Below are positions 17,217 through 26,132 of a DNA stretch of 64,000 bases, in pieces (within the stretch, counting starts at the first letter, position 1; every line of letters begins with the position of its first letter). The stretch covers positions 998,382 to 1,062,381 of the forward strand of contig JAJEAN010000007.1 of assembly GCA_022822725.1 (NCBI GenBank). Direction: 5' to 3'. The stretch is from Candidatus Latescibacterota bacterium. Its GTDB lineage: Bacteria > JAAXHH01. The translations under genes were made by a program, and so were the position numbers. The notes under the pieces are model-generated. The model was given only the letters and a program-made list of their open reading frames with translations. It ran no database searches and was not told where the DNA came from.

Positions 17217-17264
17217 TGCGTGGCACCTTAGCGTGCGTGGCACCTCAGCGTGCGTGGGAATGCG
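17217..17264. repeat. 17-bp tandem repeat
   Basis: tgcgtggcacct(t/c)agcg occurs at 17217-17233 and 17234-17250, with a partial copy at 17251-17264; a diverged copy (gcgtgggaactcgg) precedes. It lies in the convergent gap between the Gfo/Idh/MocA gene and the kinase-like gene. No stem-loop with a T-run is seen. Confidence 0.85.
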
Positions 17265-17306
17265 ATCCTAAACGGTAATACGTCTTTATTAAATGGGGCA
17301 GCCAGG

Positions 17307-17888
17307 CTAGGAAGTCGTGACGCGGTCCACGTAGGCCAGGACGGCGTCGACCAGGTCCTGCGGGTCCGATTCGTTGACGATGGTGAAGTCCGCCATGGCG
17401 ATGGGGCCGCCCTTCTCTATGTTCTCGATCTCCGCGTGGTCCCGCTTCTGCGCCTCTTCCGCCGTGAGGGGACGCATCCGGAAATGGGGGTCCGTCCGCG
17501 CGTCGTGGGTGCGGTTCTCCAACCGACGGTAACGGGTCTTCGGAGAAGAGACCACGGCCACCACGTGGATGCGGTCGGCGAAGGTCTCCTTCAGAATCTT
17601 GTGCTCCGACCAGGAATACAGCCCGTCGATCACCACGTGGCCGTGTTTCAGGCCTTCCTCGATGACGGGCAGCGAAAGCAGCGCGAACGCGCCCATCCCG
17701 TGGTCGCGCCTCAGCCCTTCGCGCATCTTCTTTTCGTTCTCCGGATTCACTTCCCGGCATTGCGCCCTGAGCCGGTCGATGGTCACCTGGCCGAAACGGA
17801 TATGTCGCCAGCCCCGGGCGACCAGACATTCGGCGGCCGTCGATTTCCCCGATCCGGTCATGCCTACGATGGCGACGATGAGGTGCAT
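17307..17888 (-). CDS. small P-loop NTPase / nucleotide-kinase-like (UPF0200-like)
   Basis: A 193-residue protein starting MHLIVAIVGMTGSGKSTAAE, with Walker A GMTGSGKST at once, HVVIDGLYSWSEHKIL as the Walker B-like strand, and a lid-type Arg-rich segment (RYRRLENRTHDARTD). The layout resembles dephospho-CoA kinase/adenylate kinase relatives grouped as UPF0200, common in archaea. Substrate unknown. The start at 17888 is chosen because it begins beta-1 directly; a GTG/ATG further up would add seven residues. A strong promoter lies upstream at 17934-17962. Confidence 0.75.
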   Translation of the reverse strand: MHLIVAIVGMTGSGKSTAAECLVARGWRHIRFGQVTIDRLRAQCREVNPENEKKMREGLRRDHGMGAFALLSLPVIEEGLKHGHVVIDGLYSWSEHKILKETFADRIHVVAVVSSPKTRYRRLENRTHDARTDPHFRMRPLTAEEAQKRDHAEIENIEKGGPIAMADFTIVNESDPQDLVDAVLAYVDRVTTS

Positions 17889-17933
17889 TTCAGGTCCACC
17901 TGGATGCAAAGAAGCAAGACGAAAACCGGGCTG

Positions 17934-17962
17934 AATATACCATTTTCGATGGGACCTGTCAA
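17934..17962 (-). promoter_or_regulatory. sigma-70-like promoter for the kinase-like gene
   Basis: Minus strand: TTGACA (17957-17962), 17-bp spacer, TATATT (17934-17939), about 46 bp before the start codon. Near-perfect consensus and spacing. Confidence 0.75.
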
Positions 17963-17989
17963 AGCGGATGTACGCGGGGTATATTGTCC

Positions 17990-18018
17990 TTGACGATCAT
18001 CCCGCGTCCATTTTGTTT
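17990..18018 (+). promoter_or_regulatory. possible promoter for the APC permease
   Basis: CTTGACG with TTGACG at 17990-17995 and a TTGTTT box after 17 bp (18013-18018). The -35 is good and the -10 weak, so this is tentative. Confidence 0.35.
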
Positions 18019-18080
18019 TAAGTTTCTTCGATGATTCAAAACAATCCCATTCCCGTGCGTGACGGCAACGGAGGAAGGCC

Positions 18081-19481
18081 ATGTCTGAATCATTACCCGA
18101 TCGCGTAGGAAGTCGATTTCAACTCGAGACCGAGCTGGCCCGGGATCTCGGCCTGGTCGCGGCCACGACGATCATCGTCGGCGGCATCATCGGATCCGGC
18201 ATATTCGGCGCGCCCGCGGGCATCGCGGCCGTACTGGGCTCTCCCGAACTGTTCCTGCTGGTCTGGGTCATCGGCGGCCTGCTCTGCTTCTCGGGTGCGC
18301 TGTGCTTCGCCGAACTGGGCGCCATGATGCCCCGTACGGGCGGTATCATCGTGTATCTCCGGGAATCCTATCCGCCCTGGGTGTCCTTTCTCTACGGGTG
18401 GACGGAGACCGCCGTCATCTGTCCCGGCGCGCTCGCCGCCGTCGCCATGATCTGCACTTCATACCTCGGTTACTTCGTACCGGAAATCTCCCTGGAGCAT
18501 GTGTTGCTACAGGCCGGACCGGTGATGGTCTCGACCCAGCACCTGGCGATCTTTGCCGTCCTGGCACTGCTCGGGACCGTCAACTATGCGGGCGTGCGGT
18601 TCGGGGGGATCATATCCAATGTGTCCACCTTCGCCAAGGTCGCGGCCCTGCTGGGCCTGGTATTCCTCGCCCTGATCGTCGGCGGGTCCGCGGAGCACTT
18701 CTCCACGCCGTCGGCCACGGGCAGGGAGATGAGTCTGTTCGGTGCGCTGGGAACGGCCATGGTCGGCATCCTTTTCTCCTATAACGGCTGGTACAACACC
18801 AACAACGTCGCGGGCGAGGTGAAAGACCCGCGACGCGTGCTGCCCCTGGCCATCATCATCGGGCTGAGCCTTTGCATGCTGGTCTACCTGGCCGTCAACT
18901 GGGCATACCTTTACGTCATGAACATCGACGAAATCGCCCAGTCGAATCAAATCGCCGCCGAGGTGGCGGAAAGGCTGATCGGTCCGATAGGCGGGTCACT
19001 CACCTCCCTGGCCGTAGTCGTCGCCACCTTCGGAACCTTGAACGCCAACATCATGTATATGCCGCGTATCGCCTACGGCATGGCCCGTGAGCGCCTGTTC
19101 TTCAACTGGTTCACCCGGGTGCATCCCAGGTTCCGGACCCCTTCGCGTACGATCACCACCCTGACCATCCTGGGCATGGCGTGGAGCCTCGTCGGCAACT
19201 TCATGGAGATCGTCCTGGCCGTGATGTACGTGCTGTTCGTGTTCTACGTGTTGACCGTGATCGCCGTGTTCATCCTCCGCCGGAAGTATCCTGACGAACC
19301 CCGGCCATTCAAGGTGTGGGGCTACCCCGTCACACCGCTTTTCTTTATCGTGGTATCCCTCGGATACATTGTATCGACGGTCGTCTTCAGTTTCGGTGAC
19401 GCCCTGCCGGGCATTATAGTCCTGCTGCTCGGGGTACCGGTGTACCTGCGGTGGTTCCGCAGGCAGGCGGCCGGTGCGTAG
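18081..19481 (+). CDS. APC-family amino acid/polyamine permease
   Basis: A 466-residue inner-membrane transporter with about 12 hydrophobic segments. After a short cytoplasmic start (LETELARDLGLVAATTIIVG) comes the TM1 signature GGIIGSGIFGAP, characteristic of the amino acid-polyamine-organocation superfamily, and YNGWYNTNNVAGEVKDPRRV in the middle is the typical TM6-7 region (usual form YxGW...EEVKNP). It imports or exchanges an amino acid or amine. Substrate unknown. ggagg lies upstream of the start at 18081. The ThDP enzyme follows after 49 bp, so the two may act on one substrate. Confidence 0.92.
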   Translation: MSESLPDRVGSRFQLETELARDLGLVAATTIIVGGIIGSGIFGAPAGIAAVLGSPELFLLVWVIGGLLCFSGALCFAELGAMMPRTGGIIVYLRESYPPWVSFLYGWTETAVICPGALAAVAMICTSYLGYFVPEISLEHVLLQAGPVMVSTQHLAIFAVLALLGTVNYAGVRFGGIISNVSTFAKVAALLGLVFLALIVGGSAEHFSTPSATGREMSLFGALGTAMVGILFSYNGWYNTNNVAGEVKDPRRVLPLAIIIGLSLCMLVYLAVNWAYLYVMNIDEIAQSNQIAAEVAERLIGPIGGSLTSLAVVVATFGTLNANIMYMPRIAYGMARERLFFNWFTRVHPRFRTPSRTITTLTILGMAWSLVGNFMEIVLAVMYVLFVFYVLTVIAVFILRRKYPDEPRPFKVWGYPVTPLFFIVVSLGYIVSTVVFSFGDALPGIIVLLLGVPVYLRWFRRQAAGA

Positions 19482-19530
19482 CCTTCTGGTCAGTGACTAA
19501 TCCACAGATCAGGAAAATGAGGAGTTACAG

Positions 19531-21108
19531 ATGCCCGGCATGAACGGCGGCGAGGCCCTCGTCCGGTCCCTGCACGCCAACGGCGTCGAGGTCGTCTTCG
19601 GACTGCCTGGCGCCGGTCAATACGAAGCCATCGACGCCATATACCGGCAGGAAGGCATGCGGTATATCACCACGCGGAACGAACAGGCGATCAGCTACAT
19701 GGCCGACGGCTACGCCCGCGTGAGCGGCAAGCCGGGTGTGGGCATCGCGGTGGAGGGCCCCGGGTTCTTCAACACCACGGCCGGGCTGGCCACCGCCTTC
19801 GCCCAGTCCTCGCCCGTGCTTCTGGTGACCGGAGACCACCATGGCGTGTCCATACCGGGCCGGCCCCCGCACGACAGCCTGGGTGATTATGGCGCCTATT
19901 CGAAATGGGCGGGTCGGGCTGAATCCCCCGCGGACATCCCCGACCTGGTCCGGGAGGCATTCGGCCAGCTCAGCACCCCGCGGAAACGGCCCGTCGTCCT
20001 GGAGATCGGACCCCACGTTTTCAGGGCCGAGGAGGAGGTCCGCCTGCTGGAAGCGGCATCGTACTCACCCGCGGCGGGCGACGCCGGCCAACTGGCGCAC
20101 GCGGCCCGGTTGCTCGCGGAATCGACACGGCCCCTGATCTGGGTCGGCGCAGGGGTGTCGGAAGGCGCGCCGCTGGTCCGGAAGGTCGCCGAACACCTGG
20201 GCAGCCCGGTCGTCAGCAGCCGCAGCGGGAAGGGCATCCTGCCGGCCCGGCACCCGCTTTCACTGGGCATGTTCGAAGCGCGGTTCAAGCCGCTGAAGGA
20301 CCGCGTGGACGAATGCGACGTGATCCTGGCCGTGGGCACGGCGACCGACATGAGCTCCCGCCTGGATGGACAGACGGTGATCCGGATCGACGACGATCCC
20401 GATGAGATCAACCAGCAGGGCGCCCATACCCACGGCATCCTGGGCGACGCTGCGCTGAGCCTGGAGGTCCTGTACGGCCACCTGACCGGCCTGTCCGCGC
20501 CGAGGCCCAACGTCACCGAGGACATCGGGGCGATCAACGCCCACCGATTCGGTCCCGCGGAACAACTCCAGCCCCAGGGCGCTTTCATGGACGCCATACA
20601 CGCGGCGATTCCCGATGACGGTATCTTCGTGGGCGGGATGAACCAGATGGGATACTACGGCCGGAACTACTACCATGCCCAGTCCCCGAGGGGATACCAG
20701 ACTTCCTCGCACCACGGAACGCTCGGCAGCGTGTTCCCCGTCGGCATCGGCCTCAAGATCGGTCGCCCCGACCGCGCGGTCGTCGTGGTCTCCGGCGACG
20801 GCGGCATCCTCTACAACCTCCAGGAACTCGCCACGGCCGTGCAATACGGGATCAACGTGGTCACCATCGTGTTCAACGACAACGCCTACGGCAACGTGTG
20901 GCGGGCCCAGATGGAGGAATTCGACGGCCGTGTCATCGGCACCGAACTCCACAATCCGGATTTCGTGAAACTGGCCGAAGCCTATGGCGCAAGGGGGGTT
21001 CTGGCCGGGGATCCGTCACAATTGGAAGCGGCCGTCGGCGAAGCCGTCCAGGCGGACGCCCCGACCCTGATCGAGGTGCCGATCGGCCCCTGGGAGCGCC
21101 GGTACTAG
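19531..21108 (+). CDS. ThDP-dependent enzyme, acetolactate synthase-like large subunit
   Basis: A 525-residue member of the acetohydroxyacid synthase/benzoylformate decarboxylase superfamily. The N-terminal PYR domain has GLPGAGQYEAIDAIY and the activating Glu in TTRNEQAISYMADGYAR; a central domain follows; the C-terminal PP domain has the ThDP/Mg motif GDGGILYNLQELATAVQYG ending with NDNAYGN. It lacks the FAD-site features I would expect of a true biosynthetic IlvB and has no small subunit nearby, so a decarboxylase or lyase acting on a 2-keto acid is as likely. RBS atgaggagttacag. Confidence 0.85.
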   Translation: MPGMNGGEALVRSLHANGVEVVFGLPGAGQYEAIDAIYRQEGMRYITTRNEQAISYMADGYARVSGKPGVGIAVEGPGFFNTTAGLATAFAQSSPVLLVTGDHHGVSIPGRPPHDSLGDYGAYSKWAGRAESPADIPDLVREAFGQLSTPRKRPVVLEIGPHVFRAEEEVRLLEAASYSPAAGDAGQLAHAARLLAESTRPLIWVGAGVSEGAPLVRKVAEHLGSPVVSSRSGKGILPARHPLSLGMFEARFKPLKDRVDECDVILAVGTATDMSSRLDGQTVIRIDDDPDEINQQGAHTHGILGDAALSLEVLYGHLTGLSAPRPNVTEDIGAINAHRFGPAEQLQPQGAFMDAIHAAIPDDGIFVGGMNQMGYYGRNYYHAQSPRGYQTSSHHGTLGSVFPVGIGLKIGRPDRAVVVVSGDGGILYNLQELATAVQYGINVVTIVFNDNAYGNVWRAQMEEFDGRVIGTELHNPDFVKLAEAYGARGVLAGDPSQLEAAVGEAVQADAPTLIEVPIGPWERRY

Positions 21109-21138
21109 AGGAACGGACGAGGACAGCTTTCAGCCATT

Positions 21139-21981
21139 TCACGCAGGACATTTCCAGTTCAGGTCGCACCCCGCTTCCCGCAGGAAGCGGATGCCCTCGT
21201 CCCAGTGCCGGTCGACGTTTCCCGCGCCGTGGGAATCATCCCCGGGTACCACGGCGACTTCCATTTCAAGGGCTTGTTCGAGTACCGGCCGGGAGACGTA
21301 AGGCTCGGACTGGCCTTTTTTCAGCGCGGCCAGGTTGAAGTCCAGGATCGAACCGAGATCGCGGATCGCCTCCAGGTTGCGCACGATCCGGTCCCACACG
21401 AAGGGCTTGACCAGGCGCGACCTGTAATCCGGGTCGAAGATCCGGACCAGGTCGAAGTGGCCGATCACCTCGGGACGCAGCTTCGTGATCATTTCGTATT
21501 GCCGGTCGAAGTACGCGCAGTACAACTCGTCCACGCCCCCGACCGTTTCCGCCGCGGCCCGGTACCATTCCGGCGATCCATCGAACAACGCATCGTTGAT
21601 CTGGTGCACGGAACCCACGATATAGTCGGGCTCATGCGCCTCCCTTACCGCGGGTACCCAGTTTTCATACCCGCTGTACGCCTCCGTCTCGAAGGCGACC
21701 AGGATCCTGATCTGAGACGCGTACTTGTCCCGGAGCCGTCTGCACGTCGCCATGTACTCGCCGAATCTCGCCTGTTGATCGACGGCGTTCAATCCCGCGG
21801 CCAGTTCATCGGGGTAGCTCACTGCATCCCGCTCCGGCGGCATGTGCTCGGTGATACCCACCCAGGCGTATCCATGGGCGATGTAGGCCCGCACGATTTC
21901 CTCCAGCGCGTCTTCCGCGTGACTGCAGAATTCCCCGCTGTGGCCGCCGTGGACGGAGACGCGTTCGGGAGATGAGGCCAT
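21139..21981 (-). CDS. PHP-domain phosphatase, histidinol-phosphatase-like
   Basis: A 280-residue PHP-fold metal-dependent phosphoesterase. The motifs are VSVHGGHSGEFCSHAEDAL near the start, GITEHMPPE, FETEAYSG, DYIVGSVHQIND, VIGHFDLVRI, and GDDSHGAGN near the C-terminus, which together supply the metal-binding His/Asp/Glu set. The ordering is that of HisK/HisJ-type histidinol phosphatases, though no his genes are near. The start at 21981 gives MASSPERVSVHGG; the in-frame ATG 51 bp upstream would overlap the preceding gene. It is 26 bp after the isomerase-like gene. Confidence 0.82.
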   Translation of the reverse strand: MASSPERVSVHGGHSGEFCSHAEDALEEIVRAYIAHGYAWVGITEHMPPERDAVSYPDELAAGLNAVDQQARFGEYMATCRRLRDKYASQIRILVAFETEAYSGYENWVPAVREAHEPDYIVGSVHQINDALFDGSPEWYRAAAETVGGVDELYCAYFDRQYEMITKLRPEVIGHFDLVRIFDPDYRSRLVKPFVWDRIVRNLEAIRDLGSILDFNLAALKKGQSEPYVSRPVLEQALEMEVAVVPGDDSHGAGNVDRHWDEGIRFLREAGCDLNWKCPA

Positions 21982-22007
21982 TTTCGAACCTGTTTCGATG
22001 GTCTCGA

Positions 22008-22862
22008 TTACGCGATACCGGCCGATGCCCACGCTCGATGCATGGCTTCGGAGGTCTCCCGCAGGGCGTCCTGCGGGGCCTGGGCGTTCACCCGCGCGCT
22101 GAATGGTTCGGCCGTGACCGGTCCGTCGTAGCCCATGGCGTCCAGCGCCCCGAGGAACCGGGCTATGTCGAGGACACCGGTCTCACCGGGCAGGCACCGC
22201 TCGTTGTCGATCTGCTCTTCCACCGGGATCCCGGCCGGCGCGTCGTTGACGTGCACGTTCACCACGTCGCGGTTGTCCAGCCGCGCGAGGTCATCCCAGG
22301 TTCCGCGCGACGTGTACCAGTGCCAGAGGTCCAGCAGCAGTCCCGCGTTCGGACCCACGTCGCGGCAAAGCGCCAGCATGCCGTCCATGGTATGGATGAA
22401 CGCGTGCCTGCGACCCCGGCGAAGCGTTTCCGGACCGATGAACTCCAGGCCGATCCGGCAATCGTGCTCCCCGAGGATCTCCGCCACGGGCTTCAGCCGG
22501 TCCACGTGGAAGGCGTAGTTCTCGTCGAAGGCCCGTTCATCCGACCAGGGCATGACCACGACAGTCGTCCGCAATGCGCCGATGCCCCGGGCCAGGCCGG
22601 CATACCGCCGAAGCCGGTCCAGTTCTTCTTCCCAGTTCCGCTCCGAATCGTGCCATTTTGCCGGCAGGCCCCAGTTGCCGGGACGGCTACCGGTCCTAGC
22701 AAACAGATCGCGGACCTCCCCGACAGAAGTCTCCCGGACCAGTTCGGCCACGTCCGGCAGGTTGATATCGGCGCCGTCGAACCCGTACTGCGCGGCCATA
22801 TCCAGCGCTTCGGCCAGGTCGGCGTGAATGCCGATCATGCCTGGATTGAGGTTCTTGAACAT
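22008..22862 (-). CDS. xylose isomerase-like TIM-barrel (sugar phosphate isomerase/epimerase)
   Basis: A 284-residue AP-endonuclease-2/xylose-isomerase-like barrel. Metal-ligand positions are visible: RIGLEFIGPETL (Glu), LLDLWHWYTS (Asp and His), VNVHVNDAPAGIP (His/Asp) and GPVTAEPFS (Glu). Such proteins isomerise or epimerise sugars or inositols. It sits between tyrS and the PHP phosphatase on the minus strand with short gaps (9 and 26 bp), so the three are probably one transcript. Confidence 0.85.
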   Translation of the reverse strand: MFKNLNPGMIGIHADLAEALDMAAQYGFDGADINLPDVAELVRETSVGEVRDLFARTGSRPGNWGLPAKWHDSERNWEEELDRLRRYAGLARGIGALRTTVVVMPWSDERAFDENYAFHVDRLKPVAEILGEHDCRIGLEFIGPETLRRGRRHAFIHTMDGMLALCRDVGPNAGLLLDLWHWYTSRGTWDDLARLDNRDVVNVHVNDAPAGIPVEEQIDNERCLPGETGVLDIARFLGALDAMGYDGPVTAEPFSARVNAQAPQDALRETSEAMHRAWASAGIA

Positions 22863-22871
22863 TGTCCGTCC

Positions 22872-24122
22872 TTATCCGGTCTTGACGCGCTGGAACCGCT
22901 TCTTGCCGGCCCTGAGGAGCAGGACACCTTCATCGTCCAGATCATCCGAATCGAGTACCCGGTCGATGGCGGCCACGCGTTCGCCGTTGACGGACGCGCC
23001 GCCCTGCTGGATCAGCCTGCGCACTTCGCTCTTGCTCTTGCCCAGTTCGGCTTCAACGAACAGGTCGACCACGTTGATGCCGGCCTCCAGGCGTTCCCGG
23101 CCGATCTCCACGGTGGGCACGTCTTCCGCTCCCGCCTGCGCGCCGCCGAATACGCGCCGGGCGCCGCGCTCCGCCTGGACCGCCGCTTCCTCGCCGTGGG
23201 TGATTTTCGTCGCCTCGAAGGCCAGGACCGACTTGGCGTGGCGGATCTTCTCGCCCTCGAGGGCGCCGAGTTCCCGCACCTGCTCCATGGGCAGGAAGGT
23301 GAAATGGCCCAGGAGTCCTTCCACGTCCCGGTCGTCCACGTTGATCCAGAACTGGTAGAAGTCATAGGGCGAGGTCATTCCGGGATCGAGCCAGACGGCG
23401 CCTTCGGCCGTCTTGCCCATCTTCTTGCCGTCCGACAGGGTCAGCAGGGGCGTGGTAATCGCCTGCGCGGCCGCCCGTTCTTTGCGCCGGATCAGGTCCA
23501 CGCCGGCCACGATGTTGCCCCACTGGTCGTCTCCCCCGAACTGCATCGTGCAGCCGTACTCCCGGAAGAGCATGAGAAAGTCGTAGGCCTGGAGGATCTG
23601 GTAGTTGAATTCCAGGAAGGTGAGACCCGTCTCCATGCGCAGCTTATAGGCCTCGGCCGTCAGCATCCGGTTCACGCTGAAATGTTCGCCGATCTCCCGC
23701 AGGAAGGTGATGTAGTTCAGCGTGCGCAGCCAGTCCGCGTTGTTCACCATCGACGCCCGTCCCGCCCGGCCCTCGTGGTCGCCGTCGAAATCGAGGTAGC
23801 TGCTCAGCTGCCGCTTGATCCGGGAGATGTTCTGATCGATGTCCTCCGTTGAAAGCTGGGGACGCAGGGCGTCCTTGCCGCTCGGATCGGGTATCATCGC
23901 CGTACCGCCGCCCACCAGGGCGATGGGCCGGTGGCCCCCGCGCTGCACGTGGGCCAGCATCATGATCTGGACGAGGTTGCCGACGTGCAGGCTCTGCCCC
24001 GTCGGATCGAACCCGATATAGCAGGTGACGGTCTCGTCTTCGAAGGCCCGGGCCACGGCCTCTTCATTCGTGACCTGGGAGACGAAACCTCGTTCCTTCA
24101 ATACCTCGAATGCGCTGGACAT
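22872..24122 (-). CDS. tyrS: tyrosyl-tRNA synthetase
   Basis: A 416-residue class I synthetase that charges tRNA-Tyr. HIGH appears as SLHVGN within CYIGFDPTGQSLHVGN, KMSKS as KKMGKT, and the tyrosine-site region is NYQILQAYDFLMLFREYG then MQFGGDDQWGNI. The C-terminal about 65 residues are an S4 RNA-binding domain (VVDLFVEAELGKSKSEVRRL). Length is normal. No T-box or other leader is seen; the only feature upstream is a 15-16 bp repeat at 24138-24197. Confidence 0.97.
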   Translation of the reverse strand: MSSAFEVLKERGFVSQVTNEEAVARAFEDETVTCYIGFDPTGQSLHVGNLVQIMMLAHVQRGGHRPIALVGGGTAMIPDPSGKDALRPQLSTEDIDQNISRIKRQLSSYLDFDGDHEGRAGRASMVNNADWLRTLNYITFLREIGEHFSVNRMLTAEAYKLRMETGLTFLEFNYQILQAYDFLMLFREYGCTMQFGGDDQWGNIVAGVDLIRRKERAAAQAITTPLLTLSDGKKMGKTAEGAVWLDPGMTSPYDFYQFWINVDDRDVEGLLGHFTFLPMEQVRELGALEGEKIRHAKSVLAFEATKITHGEEAAVQAERGARRVFGGAQAGAEDVPTVEIGRERLEAGINVVDLFVEAELGKSKSEVRRLIQQGGASVNGERVAAIDRVLDSDDLDDEGVLLLRAGKKRFQRVKTG

Positions 24123-24137
24123 GCTGGGAGATTCCGG

Positions 24138-24197
24138 TTTAAAGGGACAACGATTTACAGGGACAATGAACTACAGGGACACGGTTTACAGGGACAC
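24138..24197. repeat. 15-16 bp tandem repeat, four copies
   Basis: The core (a/c)agggaca occurs at 24143, 24159, 24175 and 24190 (first base of agggaca), spacing 16, 16 and 15 bp. The array fills the gap between the Gfo/Idh/MocA stop (24186) and the tyrS start (24122), and the last copy reaches into the Gfo/Idh/MocA stop region. Confidence 0.88.
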
Positions 24198-25160
24198 GGC
24201 CTGTCCCGTCCGGGAGGATTCGTAGATGGCGAGGATGAGCGCGAGGGACTTCTTGGCTTCCTCGCCGGTAATGCGGGGCGTGCCGCCGTGCCGGACCAGG
24301 TCCGCCATGTCCTCGATCACGTTGCGCGGGCCCTCGTAGGGAAAAGGATCGTCGGCCGATTCGTCCGGAACATGCCAGGTACTGACCTGGTTCCCGGCGG
24401 TGATGACCAGCCCCTGCGTGCCGTGCAGCTCCACCCCCGCGGGGATGGTGACGGGACAGGTCGTCGTCCCCAGGATGGTTCCGACGGCGCCGCTGCTGAA
24501 CCGGAGCATGGCCATGCCGAGGTCCTCGGATTCGATATCGTGGTTGAACACCCCGATCTGGCCCTGTACGCGTTCGACCTCTCCCATGTACCAGCCCAGG
24601 AGGTCGATCTGATGCACGGACTGGTTGATCAGCGAGCCTCCGCCGTCCAGCGCCCACGTGCCGTGCCAGCCCTCGTAGTAGGCGTCGTTCCGGAACCACT
24701 TGAGACGCACTTCACCCAGGATCATCCGCCCGAGGCGGCCTTCGTCCACGGCCTGCTTGACACGCACGTTGTCGGCCATGTACCGCGCTTCGAAATCGAC
24801 GGCCAGGATCACGCCGGCCTCGCGGCAGGCCGCGATCATCCGGTCCGCCCGTTCCAGGCTGACCTCCACGGGCTTGGTGGTGATGACATGCTTGCCCGCC
24901 TCCGCGGACGCGATGGCGAAGTCCGCATGGGTGCCGCTGGGCGTCATCACGGTGATGACGTCGATATCTTCGCGGTCGAGCATCCGGCGGTAGTCCCGGT
25001 ACCAGTCGATCCCGTACTCCGCCGCGGCTTTACGGCCCCGTTCCTCATCGAGTTCCGCCACCGCCACGAGCCGCACGCCTTCCGTTTCGCTTATGAAACG
25101 GGCACGCACCGCCCCCATGCCAAGCCCTATCACGCCGAAACCGACGGGATCGGTGCTCAA
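24186..25160 (-). CDS. Gfo/Idh/MocA-family oxidoreductase
   Basis: A 324-residue NAD(P)-dependent sugar or inositol dehydrogenase-like protein. The Rossmann motif is VIGLGMGAVRARF, the family Lys is in HVITTKPVEVSLERAD (TKP for EKP), and GGSLINQSVHQIDLL provides the H-containing substrate helix. It starts with TTG at 25160, preceded by aaaaaggagttcgac. Cotranscribed with tyrS, probably by chance of arrangement, although the sugar-isomerase gene further down the same strand could share its pathway. Confidence 0.92.
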   Translation of the reverse strand: MSTDPVGFGVIGLGMGAVRARFISETEGVRLVAVAELDEERGRKAAAEYGIDWYRDYRRMLDREDIDVITVMTPSGTHADFAIASAEAGKHVITTKPVEVSLERADRMIAACREAGVILAVDFEARYMADNVRVKQAVDEGRLGRMILGEVRLKWFRNDAYYEGWHGTWALDGGGSLINQSVHQIDLLGWYMGEVERVQGQIGVFNHDIESEDLGMAMLRFSSGAVGTILGTTTCPVTIPAGVELHGTQGLVITAGNQVSTWHVPDESADDPFPYEGPRNVIEDMADLVRHGGTPRITGEEAKKSLALILAIYESSRTGQAVSL

Positions 25161-25243
25161 GTCGAACTCCTTTTTATGTAATTGGATAGGTCAACACCGG
25201 GCCGGACTTCCTCCCGCCGGACCGGCATGGGATGCAACGCCGT

Positions 25244-25591
25244 TCATTCTTCGAACCGGCCGGAACCCACGGTCAGGAATTCACCCGCCAGCAATTCTCG
25301 AAGGATCTCCACCTTGTTCCCCGTGCGCCGGTGCAGGTCCGACATGACCTCCTCCCCGGCGAGCTCGTCTACGCAGCCGACGTGCTCCACGTATTCTGCC
25401 ACGAGTTCCTCGTTCCATTCTCCATCGATACTGGCGGTTACATAGACCGAAAAGGTTTTGATGGGCATGGGATACTCATCCGGAATCATCACCTGTACGT
25501 CACGAATCACTTCATTCACCCTGATCGACTGGACGCTTTTCTCCTTCAATTCGCGAATCATATCGTTGAGATCGGTGAATGTAAGCTTCAT
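25244..25591 (-). CDS. uncharacterised small soluble protein
   Basis: I do not recognise this 115-residue protein. From its strong ribosome-binding site (aggagcctttcc, ATG at 25591) it reads MKLTFTDLNDMIRELKEKSV, then a mixed alpha/beta sequence with DEYPMPIKTFSVYVTASIDG and an acidic helical C-terminal half ending TVGSGRFEE. There are no cysteine motifs, membrane segments or signal peptide. A longer ORF start at 25663 has no ribosome-binding site. It precedes the Gfo/Idh/MocA gene on the same strand by 83 bp and has its own promoter at 25736-25764. Confidence 0.7.
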   Translation of the reverse strand: MKLTFTDLNDMIRELKEKSVQSIRVNEVIRDVQVMIPDEYPMPIKTFSVYVTASIDGEWNEELVAEYVEHVGCVDELAGEEVMSDLHRRTGNKVEILRELLAGEFLTVGSGRFEE

Positions 25592-25735
25592 GGAAAGGCT
25601 CCTTTCCGGCCACGGGCCGTATACCTGCAAATCGGTATGACAGCACAAGAACGAAGGGCGCAACGCAGGCAGTCCTGCTCAACGAGTTGCGGCCTGAAAC
25701 TCGACAAGATCTTTTCGTGGCGTTTGTCTGCCTTC

Positions 25736-25764
25736 AGGCTAAGCGGAATGCGCGTCTATGTCAA
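25736..25764 (-). promoter_or_regulatory. sigma-70-like promoter for the 25244-25591 gene
   Basis: Minus strand: TTGACA (25759-25764), 17-bp spacer, TAGCCT (25736-25741). Good -35, moderate -10. Confidence 0.55.
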
Positions 25765-26006
25765 GCGGTTTTTGGGTTGAAAAGAGTGGCTCGTTCCGGG
25801 GTCAGAGCGGGGTGTTCGTCGCGTCGTTATCCGAGTCGACCGGTACCTGCTGATACGAAACGAGGTCGGGAATGCGCTGGACTTCGTCAACTGTGTAAAT
25901 TTGCAAGTAGTACTTTCAATTTAACAACAACGAAGACTGCTTCTTTTTCCTTATATATGTTGATGTGCACCTGCGCAAGGAACGTCCTGACGATACCAGA
26001 CCCCGC

Positions 26007-26035
26007 TTGACAATCGTTTCTCTTCGGTCTAGATT
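26007..26035 (+). promoter_or_regulatory. sigma-70-like promoter for the GNAT gene
   Basis: TTGACA at 26007-26012, 17-bp spacer, TAGATT at 26030-26035, about 98 bp upstream of the chosen start. Strong match, and it argues against the longer ORF start at 25965, which lies upstream of the promoter. Confidence 0.72.
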
Positions 26036-26132
26036 TTGCATTAACGAACAGTGGATTCAAGACGAAAACAAGCGCCCGCCGTCTGGCTGTTTTCGGCAAC
26101 GCGAGGGCACGGAAGCAGAAAGGGAGTCCGCC

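Larger units (their letters stand above)
25592..26132. other. 541-bp intergenic region between divergent genes
   Basis: No gene, RNA or repeat is recognised here. It is clearly more AT-rich around 25890-26040 than the surroundings, and holds two divergent promoter-like elements (25736-25764 minus, 26007-26035 plus). The plus-strand transcript would have a leader of roughly 90 bases before the GNAT start, in which I see no known riboswitch. Confidence 0.7.

Noticed and set aside
19531-21108. Biosynthetic acetolactate synthase (ilvB) symbol
   Set aside because: No small subunit or ilv genes are near and the sequence is equally consistent with a 2-keto-acid decarboxylase or other lyase.
25890-26040. 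AT-rich patch as an origin or attachment site
   Set aside because: It is only about 150 bp, has no DnaA-box cluster, integrase or direct-repeat ends, and is explained by the promoter of the GNAT gene.
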